DNA of 64,000 nucleotides. Origin: Streptomyces aurantiacus. GTDB taxonomy: Bacteria > Actinomycetota > Actinomycetes > Streptomycetales > Streptomycetaceae. The stretch is taken from the NCBI RefSeq assembly GCF_027107535.1, contig NZ_CP114283.1, positions 7,130,001 to 7,194,000 of the forward strand, read 5' to 3'. The position numbers and the translations under genes are program-made. Position 1 is the first letter of the stretch, and each line of letters starts with the position of its first letter. Positions 6,871 to 15,554 of the stretch are shown here, piece after piece. The notes under the pieces were generated by a model that saw nothing but the letters and a program-made list of their open reading frames with translations, was not told where the DNA came from and ran no database searches.

Positions 6871-9270
6871 CTACGTCCCGGTGAGGTGTTCCGGTCGTAC
6901 CGGCGTCCGGTCCAGCTCCAGACCCGTCGCGTTCCGGATCGCCGCGAGGACGGCCGGGGTCGACGACAGGGTCGGGGCCTCGCCGATGCCACGCAGCCCG
7001 TACGGCGCGTGGTCGTCGGCGAGTTCGAGCACGTCGACGGGGATGGTCGGCGTGTCGAGAATCGTGGGGATGAGGTAGTCGGTGAAGGAGGGGTTCCTGA
7101 CCTTCGCCGTGACGGGGTCGACGATGATCTCCTCCATGACCGCGATGCCGAGGCCCTGGGCCGTGCCGCCCTGGATCTGGCCGACGACGGACAGCGGGTT
7201 GAGCGCCTTGCCGACGTCCTGTGCGCAGGCCAGCTCGATGACCTTCACCAGACCGAGCTCGGTGTCCACCTCGACGACGGCGCGGTGCGCGGCGAACGAG
7301 TACTGGACGTGACCGAAGCCCTGGCCGGTACGGAGGTCGAAGGCCTCGGTCGGCCGGTGCCGCCACTCCGCCTCGACCTCGACGGACTCGTCCTCCAGCA
7401 CGTCCGCGAGGTCGGCCAGCACCTCGCCGCCGTCGGTGACGACCTTGCCGCCCTCCAGCAGCAGCTCGGCGGTGGCCCAGGCCGGGTGGTACGTACCGAA
7501 CTTGCGGCGGCCGATCTCCAGGACCTTCTCGCGGACGAGCTCGCAGGAGTGCTTGACGGCGCCACCGGTGACGTACGTCTGGCGCGACGCCGAGGTCGAA
7601 CCGGCGGACCCCACCCGGGTGTCGGCCGGCTGGATCGTCACCTGGGCGACGCCCAGCTCGGTGCGGGCGATCTGCGCGTGGACGGTGACACCGCCCTGGC
7701 CGACCTCCGCCATCGCGGTGTGGACGGTCGCGACGGGCTCACCGCCGACGACCTCCATACGGACCCGGGCGGTCGAGTAGTCGTCGAAGCCCTCGGAGAA
7801 GCCGACGTTCTTGATGCCGACCGCGTAGCCGACACCGCGTACGACACCTTCGCCGTGGGTGGTGTTGGAGAGGCCGCCGGGCAGCTGACGGACGTCCGCC
7901 GCCTCGCCGGCCGCGAGCCACTGCTGCTCCGGCGGCATCGGCATCGCCTTGACGCGGCGCAGGAGTTCGGCGACGGGGGCCGGGGAGTCGACGGGCTGGC
8001 CGGTCGGCATGATCGCGCCCTGCGACATCGCGTTGAGCTGACGGAACTCGACCCGGTCCATGCCCACCTTGTCGGCGAGCTTGTCCATCTGCGCCTCGTA
8101 GGCGAAGCACGCCTGGACCGCGCCGAAGCCGCGCATGGCACCGCAGGGCGGGTTGTTGGAGTAGAGGGCGATCGCCTCGATGTCGACGTCGTCGAGCACG
8201 TACGGGCCGACCGACAGGGACGCCGCGTTGCCGACGACCGCCGGGGACGCGGAGGCGTACGCGCCGCCGTCGAGGACGATCCGGCACTTCATGTGGGTCA
8301 ACCTGCCGTCCTTCGTCGCCCCGTGCTCGTAGTGGAGCTTCGCGGGGTGGCGGTGGACGTGCCCGAAGAAGGACTCGAACCGGTTGTAGACGATCTTGAC
8401 CGGTTTGCCCGTGCGCAGGGCCAGCAGGCAGGCGTGGATCTGCATGGACAGGTCCTCGCGGCCGCCGAACGCGCCGCCGACGCCGGAGAGCGTCATCCGG
8501 ACCTTGTCCTCGGGCAGGCCGAGCACCGGGGCGATCTGCCGCAGGTCGGAGTGGAGCCACTGGGTGGCGACGTAGAGGTCGACCCCGCCGTCCTCGGCGG
8601 GCACGGCGAGGCCGGACTCCGGACCGAGGAACGCCTGGTCCTGCATGCCGAAGGTGTACTCGCCCTCGACGACGAAGTCGGCGCGCCGCCGGGCCGCCTC
8701 GACGTCACCGCGGACGATCGGCTGGCGGTGCACGATGTTCGGGTGCGGGACGTGCCCGATGTGGTGGTCGTCGCGGCCCTCGTGGATCAACGGGGCGTCC
8801 GGCGCGGTGGCCGAGGCCTCGTCCGTGACGACGGGCAGCTCCCTGTACTCCACCTTGATCTTGGCGGCGGCGCGGCGGGCGGTCTCCGGGTGGTCGGCGG
8901 CCACGATCGCGACGGGCTCGCCGTGGTGGCGTACGCGCCCGTGGGCCAGAACGGGGGTGTCCTGGATCTCCAGGCCGTAGTTCTTCACCTCGGTCGGCAG
9001 GTCGTCGTACGTCATGACGGCGTAGACGCCCGGTGTCGCGAGGGCCTCGCCGGTGTCGATGGAGAGGATCTCGGCGTGCGCGACCGTGGAGCGCAGGATC
9101 TGGCCCCAGAGCATGTCCTCGTGCCACATGTCGGAGGAGTACGCGAACTCCCCGGTGACCTTCAGGGTGCCGTCCGGGCGGAGTGTGGACTCGCCGACAC
9201 CGCCCTTGGTCTGCGAACCCTGGGTGACCTTGGTGGGAGTGCCGATGGGGGCGCTGATGGGGGAAGACAT
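6871..9270 (-). CDS. Xanthine dehydrogenase family protein, molybdopterin-binding subunit
   Basis: 799 residues, the large catalytic subunit that hydroxylates purines at the molybdenum centre. Hallmarks are GGAFGGREDLSMQ (FGG[R/K] molybdopterin contact), CGAMRGFGAVQACFAYEAQ (arginine of the substrate channel), SRQTYVTGGAVKHSCE, and GGTAQGLGIAVMEE. The late segment LRGIGEAPTLSSTPAV carries the active-site base glutamate (the GxGE motif). The ATG at 9270 lies only two bases after the stop of the 2Fe-2S subunit gene, so translation is probably coupled. Separate FAD and FeS subunits make this the three-subunit bacterial type. Hypoxanthine/xanthine as substrate is inferred from the PucR and NCS2 neighbours. 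Confidence 0.94.
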   Translation of the reverse strand: MSSPISAPIGTPTKVTQGSQTKGGVGESTLRPDGTLKVTGEFAYSSDMWHEDMLWGQILRSTVAHAEILSIDTGEALATPGVYAVMTYDDLPTEVKNYGLEIQDTPVLAHGRVRHHGEPVAIVAADHPETARRAAAKIKVEYRELPVVTDEASATAPDAPLIHEGRDDHHIGHVPHPNIVHRQPIVRGDVEAARRRADFVVEGEYTFGMQDQAFLGPESGLAVPAEDGGVDLYVATQWLHSDLRQIAPVLGLPEDKVRMTLSGVGGAFGGREDLSMQIHACLLALRTGKPVKIVYNRFESFFGHVHRHPAKLHYEHGATKDGRLTHMKCRIVLDGGAYASASPAVVGNAASLSVGPYVLDDVDIEAIALYSNNPPCGAMRGFGAVQACFAYEAQMDKLADKVGMDRVEFRQLNAMSQGAIMPTGQPVDSPAPVAELLRRVKAMPMPPEQQWLAAGEAADVRQLPGGLSNTTHGEGVVRGVGYAVGIKNVGFSEGFDDYSTARVRMEVVGGEPVATVHTAMAEVGQGGVTVHAQIARTELGVAQVTIQPADTRVGSAGSTSASRQTYVTGGAVKHSCELVREKVLEIGRRKFGTYHPAWATAELLLEGGKVVTDGGEVLADLADVLEDESVEVEAEWRHRPTEAFDLRTGQGFGHVQYSFAAHRAVVEVDTELGLVKVIELACAQDVGKALNPLSVVGQIQGGTAQGLGIAVMEEIIVDPVTAKVRNPSFTDYLIPTILDTPTIPVDVLELADDHAPYGLRGIGEAPTLSSTPAVLAAIRNATGLELDRTPVRPEHLTGT

Positions 9271-9272
9271 CG

Positions 9273-9866
9273 TCAGACCGCCTCTCCCTGACGGGCGGCC
9301 GCCAGGCGGACCGCGTCCATGATCTTCTCGTAGCCGGTGCAGCGGCAGAGGTTGCCCGACAGCGCCTCGCGGATGTCCGCGTCGCTCGGGGTCGGGTTGC
9401 GCTCGAGCATCTCGTCGGCGGCGACCAGCAGGCCGGGGGTGCAGAAGCCGCACTGGACGGCGCCGGCGTCGATGAACGCCTGCTGGATCGGGGAGAGTTC
9501 CGTGCCCTCGCCGGTGCGGGAGTCCTGCCCCTCGGCGGCCCAGCGCCGGGCGTCGTGGACGGACGTGCCCGACGGACCGCAGGCTCCGGCCGCGCAACCG
9601 CCGTGCTCCGCCCGCTGTTTGGCGAAGTCGGCGAGGCCCTCGACCGTGACGACCTCGCGGCCCTCCACCTGCCCGGCCGCGACCAGACACGAACACACCG
9701 GCACACCGTCGAGGCGGACCGTGCAGGAGCCGCACTCGCCCTGCTCACAGGCGTTCTTGGAGCCGGGCAGGCCCATGCGCTCGCGCAGGACGTAGAGAAG
9801 GCTCTCGCCCTCCCAGACGTCGTCGGCTTCCTGCGGGCGGCCGTTGACCGTGAAATTGACGCGCAT
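9273..9866 (-). CDS. Xanthine dehydrogenase family protein, (2Fe-2S)-binding subunit
   Basis: 197 residues, starting MRVNFTVNGRP. The N-terminal plant-ferredoxin-like cluster motif is CEQGECGSC followed by VPVCSC; the C-terminal alpha-helical cluster domain has VQCGFCTPG and LCRCTGYEKI. Together they relay electrons from the molybdenum site to FAD. Between the two domains is an insert rich in Gly and Cys (HGGCAAGACGPSG, then DSRTGEGTEL), making the protein some 35 residues longer than the common 160-residue form. Its ATG overlaps the stop of the FAD subunit gene by one base (TAATG), so it is translationally coupled. Confidence 0.94.
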   Translation of the reverse strand: MRVNFTVNGRPQEADDVWEGESLLYVLRERMGLPGSKNACEQGECGSCTVRLDGVPVCSCLVAAGQVEGREVVTVEGLADFAKQRAEHGGCAAGACGPSGTSVHDARRWAAEGQDSRTGEGTELSPIQQAFIDAGAVQCGFCTPGLLVAADEMLERNPTPSDADIREALSGNLCRCTGYEKIMDAVRLAAARQGEAV

Positions 9867-10765
9867 TACGCGACACTCCCCTTCTGATGTGTCCGGCCGT
9901 CGGTGCCGCGGTACGACTCCCAGGTCCAGGTCAGCGTGCGGCGGGCCATGATTCCCACCGCGTGGCGGCGGTAGCTCGCCGTGCCCCGGACGTCGTCGAT
10001 CGGGTTGCAGGCGGCCGAGCACAGCTCGGCGAACTGCTTGGCGACCGACGGGGTGATGATCTTCCCGTTGTCCCAGAAGCCGCCCTCGTCGAGCGCCGCG
10101 TTCAGGAACTCCTCGGCGGCCTTGGCCCGTACGGGCGTGGGCGCGGCCGAGCCGATGCCGGTGCGCACCGTGCGGGTGCCGGGGTGCAGGGCCAGGCCGA
10201 AGGCGCAGACCGCGATGACCATCGCGTTGCGGGTGCCGACCTTCGAGTACTGCTGGGGTCCGTCGGCCTTCTTGATGTGGACGGCCCGGATGAGCTCGTC
10301 GGGGGCGAGCGCGTTGCGCTTCACGCCGGTGTAGAACGCGTCGATGGGGATGAGCCGGGAGCCGCGTACGGACTCGGCCTCGACCTCGGCGCCCGCCGCG
10401 AGGAGGGCGGGGTGGGCGTCACCGGCCGGGGAGGCGGTACCGAGGTTGCCGCCGACGCCGCCGCGGTTGCGGATCTGCGGGGAGGCCACGGTGTGGGAGG
10501 CCAGGGCGAGGCCGGGCAGTTCGCCGCGCAGGTTGTCCATGATCGCCGTGTACGGGACCGAGGCGCCCAGGCGGACGGACTCCTCGCCGACCTCCCACTC
10601 GCCCAGCTCGCCGATGCGGTTCAGGTCGAGCAGGTACTCGGGCCGGCGGTGGTCGAAGTTGATCTCGACCATCACGTCGGTGCCACCCGCAATCGGCACA
10701 GCGGTGGGGTGCTCGGCCTTCGCGGCGAGCGCCTCCTCCCAGCTGGCGGGGCGAAGGAAGTCCAT
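9866..10765 (-). CDS. Xanthine dehydrogenase family protein, FAD-binding subunit
   Basis: 299 residues, first gene of the three-subunit operon. FAD-contacting motifs are VPIAGGTDVMVEIN (residues about 23-36) and QIRNRGGVGGNLGTASPAGD (about 97-116), both diagnostic for the CO dehydrogenase flavoprotein / xanthine dehydrogenase FAD family. It passes electrons from the 2Fe-2S subunit to the final acceptor. ATG 10765 is preceded by an AG-rich weak ribosome site (GAAGAAGAGAG). The 474-bp gap to the divergent PucR gene contains the likely promoter and the iterons at 10982-11049. Confidence 0.93.
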   Translation of the reverse strand: MDFLRPASWEEALAAKAEHPTAVPIAGGTDVMVEINFDHRRPEYLLDLNRIGELGEWEVGEESVRLGASVPYTAIMDNLRGELPGLALASHTVASPQIRNRGGVGGNLGTASPAGDAHPALLAAGAEVEAESVRGSRLIPIDAFYTGVKRNALAPDELIRAVHIKKADGPQQYSKVGTRNAMVIAVCAFGLALHPGTRTVRTGIGSAAPTPVRAKAAEEFLNAALDEGGFWDNGKIITPSVAKQFAELCSAACNPIDDVRGTASYRRHAVGIMARRTLTWTWESYRGTDGRTHQKGSVA

Positions 10766-11239
10766 GACCGGCTCTCTTCTTCGTCTCGTGGATCGTGCTG
10801 TTCAAGCCAGATCGTGTGCGGCGGGCCCGGCTCGTTCATGAGGTGTTCACGTGGATCGCAGCCAGTACACAGCGCTGTCCTCCACCGGGGTCAGTCACCG
10901 AAACCATGAAGGAGTTGGCTGGCCAGGGCGCCCATCTTGTAGATTCGTATGAACGGAGGTCATCAGTAGCCTCCTCGTTTTCCTTTGGAAACATCCGACG
11001 CAGACCTTTGGAAACATCCGACGCAGTCCCCTGAAGACATCCGACGCGGTCCTGGAAACAGCGAGCACCGTCCGCGAAAGCCCAGGACAGGGCCCACGGA
11101 GGCCGGGACCACCGTCCGCCGGGGCCCGCGGGTCCACCCGGCGGAGGCCGGACACCCGGCGCTTCGGGCCTCCGGCCCCGGGTCCGACCCGGCTCCCGCA
11201 CTTCCATCGTAGATTTCGAGACAGAACGGCGGCGACGAG
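10766..11239. promoter_or_regulatory. Divergent control region of purine catabolism genes
   Basis: 474 bases without a convincing gene. It holds the iterons at 10982-11049, a GGAGG...CCTCC inverted repeat at 10954-10973, and two similar strings, GTAGATTCGTATGAACGG near 10940 and GTAGATTTCGAGACAGAACGG-like sequence near 11209, the second just upstream of the PucR start. The paired strings could be promoter or operator parts; this is inference from position only. Confidence 0.4.
10982..11049. repeat. Three iterons with 23-bp spacing between xdh operon and PucR gene
   Basis: Three direct copies start at 10982, 11005 and 11028. The first two share CCTTTGGAAACATCCGACG plus CAG without mismatch; the third (CCCCTGAAGACATCCGACG plus CGG) is diverged at its left side. 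A partial fourth (TCCTGGAAACAGCGA) follows. The helical-turn-multiple spacing and the place between two divergent purine genes suggest an operator for PucR or another purine regulator. Confidence 0.65.
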
Positions 11240-12961
11240 ATGCGGCTGCGCGCACTGCTGGACACGGACGCGCTGGGCCTGCGGCTGCTCGGCGGCGAGG
11301 ACGAGCTGGACCGCACCGTGCGTGGCGTGATGACCACGGACCTGCGGGACCCGAGCCGCTACCTCTCGGGCGGCGAGCTGGTGCTGACGGGGCTCGCCTG
11401 GCGGCGCGGCGCCGCCGACTCCGAGCCCTTCGTACGGATCCTCGCGGGCGCGGGCGTCACGGCGCTGGCCGCGGGAGAGGCGGAGCTGGGCGCGATCCCG
11501 GACGACCTGGTGGCGGCCTGTGCGAGACACCGGCTGCCGCTGTTCGCCGTCAACGAGTCGGTGGCCTTCGCGACGATCACCGAGTACGTCGTGCGGCAGG
11601 TGTCGGGCGAGCGTGCCGGGGACCTGGCGGCCGTGGTGGACCGGCACCGCCGGATGATGACCTCGGGCCCCGCCGGCGGTGGCCCGGACGTGGTCCTGGA
11701 CCTGCTCGGTTCCGACCTGGACCTGCGGGCCTGGGTGCTCTCCCCCGCGGGCCGCCTCATCGCGGGCTCGCACCTCGCGCAGGAGTGGCTGCCAGCGGGC
11801 GTGTGCGCGGCGCTGGCCGGCGAGCACCTGGCAGCGGTCCGCACGGGGCGGCGGGGGCCGCACCGGGTGACGGTGGGCCCCACGACGTATTCGCTCTTCC
11901 CGGTCCGCAGCGGCGGTCGCGGGGCGGCGGGTGCGCGCGACGTACGCGAGACGGTGCTGTCGGAGTGGCTGCTCGCGGTCGAGGCGGACGCCGGGGACTG
12001 GCCGGAGGAGCGGCTCGACCTGCTGGAGGGCGTCACGCAGCTGATCGCGGTGGAGCGGGACCGCCGGGACGCGGCACGGACCGTGCGGCGCAGGCTCGCG
12101 CAGGAGGTCCTGGAGCTGCTGCAGACCGGTGCCGCGCCCGCGGAGATCGCGGCGCGGCTGCGGGTGGCCGCACCGGTGCTGCTGCCGGGGCTCGGCGCGG
12201 CCCCGCACTGGCAGGTCGTGGTCGCCCGGGTGGAGTGGGACGACGCGAAGGGCGGGCCCGCCGGGTCCCCGGCCGAGGGCGGGCGCCCCGCGGGCGGCAT
12301 CGAGGGAGGTCCGGTGGCGCAGGCGCTGCTGGAGGAGATCCTGGTCGACCCGCTGTCGTCGGGGCCCGAGCCGTCCGACCGCATCGCGGTCGCCCACACG
12401 GGTGACGAGGCCGTCGCGCTCGTACCGCTGCCGGCCGTTTCCTCGGAGCACGACGGTTCGGAGGCCGGGCTGCTCGCCGACACGCTCCTGGAGGCCGTGC
12501 GCGACCCGCTGTCGGCAGGCCTCGACGGCGACGGGCGGCTCACCCTCGGGGTCAGCGCCGCCGTGCACTCGGCGGAGGGGCTGCGCGGCGCCCTGGAGGA
12601 GGCCCGGCACGCGCGCCGGGTGGCCGCGGCCCGCCCCGGGCGGGTGTGCGCGGCGGGGCACCAGGAGCTGGCCTCCCACGTGCTGCTGCTGCCCTTCGTG
12701 CCGGACGACGTGCGGCGCGCCTTCACGGCGAGGCTCCTCGACCCGCTCCGGGACTACGACCGCCGCCACCGGGCCGAGCTGATACCGACCCTGGAGGCGT
12801 TCCTGGACTGCGACGGCTCCTGGACCCGCTGCGCGGCCCGCCTGCACCTGCACGTCAACACGCTGCGCTACCGGGTGGGGCGTATCGAGCAGTTGACGGG
12901 CCGAGATCTTTCCCGGCTCGAGGACAAGCTGGACTTCTTCCTGGCGTTGCGGATGAGCTGA
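11240..12961 (+). CDS. PucR family transcriptional regulator
   Basis: 573 residues. The N-terminal PucR domain (residues about 1-130) starts MRLRALLDTDALGLRLLGG and contains the conserved VTALAAGEAELGAIPDDLV and FATITEYVVRQ segments. The C-terminal helix-turn-helix (about 515-570) reads TRCAARLHLHVNTLRYRVGR, the PucR/CdaR-type DNA-binding domain. The middle is a GGDEF-like (CdaR) domain with an Ala/Gly-rich linker. Family members sense purine-pathway intermediates and switch purine catabolism genes. It is divergent from the xanthine dehydrogenase operon, with iterons between them. The ribosome site (GGCGACGAG) is weak. Confidence 0.9.
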   Translation: MRLRALLDTDALGLRLLGGEDELDRTVRGVMTTDLRDPSRYLSGGELVLTGLAWRRGAADSEPFVRILAGAGVTALAAGEAELGAIPDDLVAACARHRLPLFAVNESVAFATITEYVVRQVSGERAGDLAAVVDRHRRMMTSGPAGGGPDVVLDLLGSDLDLRAWVLSPAGRLIAGSHLAQEWLPAGVCAALAGEHLAAVRTGRRGPHRVTVGPTTYSLFPVRSGGRGAAGARDVRETVLSEWLLAVEADAGDWPEERLDLLEGVTQLIAVERDRRDAARTVRRRLAQEVLELLQTGAAPAEIAARLRVAAPVLLPGLGAAPHWQVVVARVEWDDAKGGPAGSPAEGGRPAGGIEGGPVAQALLEEILVDPLSSGPEPSDRIAVAHTGDEAVALVPLPAVSSEHDGSEAGLLADTLLEAVRDPLSAGLDGDGRLTLGVSAAVHSAEGLRGALEEARHARRVAAARPGRVCAAGHQELASHVLLLPFVPDDVRRAFTARLLDPLRDYDRRHRAELIPTLEAFLDCDGSWTRCAARLHLHVNTLRYRVGRIEQLTGRDLSRLEDKLDFFLALRMS

Positions 12962-13151
12962 GGTCACAGGCCCGTGGGCGAGGAGGGCGCTGTCGTCCGG
13001 GCGGGGCGGGCGGCCAGGAAGAGGCACCAAGTGCCTTCTCTGTTCCACGACTTTGTGAAATCCTTCACCCACCCCCTTGGCCGGGCGCGTCGATTCGTGC
13101 TGAGATGCCGCCACCACTCAACAGCTCAATGGCGTGCTCGGGGAGGGCAAC

Positions 13152-13925
13152 GTGGCGTATCCCGCCATGTCTGGTTACGGAACGACTGCCGGAGACGATC
13201 CACTCCAGACCGCGGTATGGCGGCTGCGCTCACGCGCCTGCTGGGCCGACGCGGCCGCGCTCCTCGAGCCACGCACGGCCTCGGCGGCGCTCCAGCGGGC
13301 CTCACTCCTCGTCGAGCGGTGCCTCTACACCGAGCAGGGCTGGGCGGAGGCGGAGGACGCGCTGCGGACGGCGGAGGCGCTGGCCCAGAGCGACGACGAG
13401 CGGGGCGCGGCGGCCTGCGAGCGCGGGCAGCTCGCGTACGCGTCGACACTGCTCGCGGTGCGCGACCGCGCCGACGAGGCGCGGGCCGCGCTCGGCCGGG
13501 CGGCCGCCCTGATCGCGCCGGGCGCCCCGGGGCGGGCCCTGCTGGACTTCCGGCGTGGCCTGCTCGCCGAGAACCTCGCCCGTTCCCCGCAGTCCGCGCG
13601 CGCCGCCTACCGCCGGGCCCACGCCGGCGCCACCGCGCACGACGACCCGCTGCTTCTCTCCTTCACCTGGCGTCACCTCGCCGGACTCGCCCTGCGCGAG
13701 GGCGAGTTGGCGGAGGCTCGGCACGGTTTCGCCGAATCCCTGCGGATTCGCGAGGAGTTGGGCTACCTCGTCGGTACGGCTCCGGCCCTGGCCTCCCTCG
13801 CCGATGCCGAGAGCGAACCGGAGGCGTCCCGGCTGCGGGCGGAGGCGGGGCGGCTGTTCCGGCTGCTCGGGGGCGTACCCACCTGGCTCGCCGGCCAGTT
13901 GGCGCCACCGGCCGCCACGGCCTGA
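13152..13925 (+). CDS. Tetratricopeptide-like repeat protein
   Basis: 257 residues, almost wholly alpha-helical and Ala/Arg-rich, with repeated TPR-like pairs (ASLLVERCLYTEQGWAEAED, LGRAAALIAPGAPGRALLDF, AGLALREGELAEARHGFAES). It has no signal peptide or membrane segment, so it is probably cytosolic and a scaffold or regulator partner. GTG 13152 is chosen because GGGAGGG lies 5-6 bases upstream; an earlier in-frame GTG at 13134 lacks one. It stands alone, convergent with the GntR gene. Specific role unknown. Confidence 0.7.
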   Translation: MAYPAMSGYGTTAGDDPLQTAVWRLRSRACWADAAALLEPRTASAALQRASLLVERCLYTEQGWAEAEDALRTAEALAQSDDERGAAACERGQLAYASTLLAVRDRADEARAALGRAAALIAPGAPGRALLDFRRGLLAENLARSPQSARAAYRRAHAGATAHDDPLLLSFTWRHLAGLALREGELAEARHGFAESLRIREELGYLVGTAPALASLADAESEPEASRLRAEAGRLFRLLGGVPTWLAGQLAPPAATA

Positions 13926-14171
13926 CGCCTCGGCGCCGGCCGCTGTCGGCCACGTCCGCACCGGGTTCGGGCGCGGCCTCCAGCCGCTGAACGAACGCCC
14001 CTGCCCAGAGGCCCGGTTCGGGCTCCGGCCGTCGGCGTCTCCGGCCGCCCTCCGCTGTCCGCCGCCGGGTCAGGGGCGTTCGCGGGGAGGTTGCGGGGCG
14101 GGTCCGGGCGCTGACCACCGGAGCCCGGTCGCGGCGCGGCACGGCACGGCACGGCAGCCGGTGCCTGCCCG

Positions 14172-15416
14172 CTACGCGCCGGCGAAGTGTTCCCGCAGCA
14201 GGGACTGCGCGGCCGGCACGTCCTGGGCGGTCAGCGCGTCGAGGATCGCAGTGTGCTGGGTCGCGTCCGCCAGCAGGTCGGCGCGACTGCGGCAGGCCGG
14301 CGCACCGGCCATCGGCCACTGGGCACGGCGGTGCAGGTCGTCCGCGAGCTGCACCAGCTGGCGGTTGCCCGAGAGGGCGAGGACCGCGGCGTGGAAGATC
14401 CGGTCGGACTCGGCGTAGCGCGCGCGGTCACCGGTGCACGCCGCCGCCACGGTGGCGTCGGCCAGCGGGCGCAGCTCGGCCCAGCAGGAGGCGGAGACCG
14501 TACGGGTCAGCCGGAGCATCACCGGCATCTCGACGAGGGACCGGATCTCGGCGAGCTCGGCCAGTTCCCGTGCCCCGCGCCGCACGACGCGGAAACCGCG
14601 GTTCGGTACGACCTCCACCGCGCCCTCGTTCGCGAGTTGCTGCATGGCCTCGCGCACGGGGGTCGCCGAGACGCCGAAGCGTTCGCCGAGCGCCGGGGCG
14701 GAATAGACCTCGCCCGGGGCGAGGTCGCCGCCGACCAGGGCGGCGCGGAGGGCGTCGAGGATCTGGCCGCGGACGGAGGCCCGCTGCACCACGGGACGGC
14801 GGGCCGCGGAGGCGAAGGCGGAGCCTGAAGCGGCGGCGGGGGCGGAGGTCCGCCGGCCCGCCGCGCCGGGCACGGCCGTCGACGTGTCGTGGGTGCCGGA
14901 GTCCCGGACACCGTCCGCGGCACCGTGGGCCGCTATCCCGGGAACGCCCGTGAACGCCCCGCGCGCGTCGTTGCTGCCCGCTTCGATCCCGCCCTCACCC
15001 GGGAGCCCTTCGCGGGCCACGGGCCCGCCGGTGCCCGGGAGCCCCGCGCGCCCTGCGGCTCGGTCCGCTTCACCGGGGGTCCGCGGCTCTCGGCCGTCCT
15101 CCCGCGTCAGCCGCGGACGGGGAATCGGTGTCTCGCTGTGGGTGTGCTCGCCGCGGGCCCCGTGCTCGGCGGGGGCCCTCCGGGCGGCGGCCGGAGCCGA
15201 CCGGCCGTCCGGAGCCGCGGTGGTTTCCGTGTCCGCGGGAGAGGCGCCGTCCCGCGGAACGTCCTCCCGGCTCGCCCCGCGTCCCCGTGTGCCGTCCGCC
15301 GGCCGCGCCTGGGGAGGCACCCGCACGGCGGCCGGCCCGGGGCGGACCTCCGCCGGGCGGGCGTCCGAAGGGTCTCCGGCAGGGCCGTACGCCTCGCGCG
15401 AACCGGCCTTCTCCAC
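14172..15416 (-). CDS. GntR/FadR-type transcriptional regulator with long disordered N-terminus
   Basis: From GTG 15416, which has GGAGGGG six bases upstream, the protein is 414 residues. Residues 1-205 are low-complexity (Pro/Ala/Gly/Arg/Glu) with no recognisable domain. The winged helix follows (about 212-275: GQILDALRAALVGGDLAPGE, FGVSATPVREAMQQLANEG), then a FadR-C-like (FCD) helical domain with metal-site-like residues (ESDRIFHAAVLALSGNRQLV, DATQHTAILDAL). Usual FCD regulators are 220-240 residues, so the tail is unusual. Internal starts nearer the helix-turn-helix cannot be excluded. It is divergent from the iron-regulated FhuF-like gene. Ligand unknown. Confidence 0.78.
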   Translation of the reverse strand: MEKAGSREAYGPAGDPSDARPAEVRPGPAAVRVPPQARPADGTRGRGASREDVPRDGASPADTETTAAPDGRSAPAAARRAPAEHGARGEHTHSETPIPRPRLTREDGREPRTPGEADRAAGRAGLPGTGGPVAREGLPGEGGIEAGSNDARGAFTGVPGIAAHGAADGVRDSGTHDTSTAVPGAAGRRTSAPAAASGSAFASAARRPVVQRASVRGQILDALRAALVGGDLAPGEVYSAPALGERFGVSATPVREAMQQLANEGAVEVVPNRGFRVVRRGARELAELAEIRSLVEMPVMLRLTRTVSASCWAELRPLADATVAAACTGDRARYAESDRIFHAAVLALSGNRQLVQLADDLHRRAQWPMAGAPACRSRADLLADATQHTAILDALTAQDVPAAQSLLREHFAGA

Positions 15417-15509
15417 GGGATCCCCCTCCGGGGTCGGCGGTGTGGTGGGTATTTCGGGCGGGGTCCGGAGCGACCCCGACAGAACAGGGTAAACCTCGAT
15501 CGTATCGGG

Positions 15510-15528
15510 TAAGGTAAGCCTTACCTGC
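15510..15528. promoter_or_regulatory. Iron box (DmdR/IdeR-type operator)
   Basis: AGGTAAGCCTTACCT at 15512-15526 is a perfect 7-bp inverted repeat around one base and matches the core of the actinomycete iron box TTAGGTTAGGCTAACCTAA (13 of 19 positions by my count). It is 27 bases before the FhuF-like start, as expected for repression by iron-loaded DmdR/IdeR. It also lies upstream of the divergent GntR gene. Confidence 0.82.
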
Positions 15529-15554
15529 GAACGATCGTGAAACGGGGTCCTTGC

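Noticed and set aside
10949..10969. Six-codon ORF (ATG AAC GGA GGT CAT CAG TAG) upstream of PucR
   Set aside because: Too short to support, no spaced ribosome site, and it lies in a GGAGG/CCTCC hairpin.
10895..13117. 740-codon leftward ORF opposite the PucR gene
   Set aside because: Antisense shadow; it translates the iterons into repeated SDV-type peptides, which reflects DNA repeats rather than protein.
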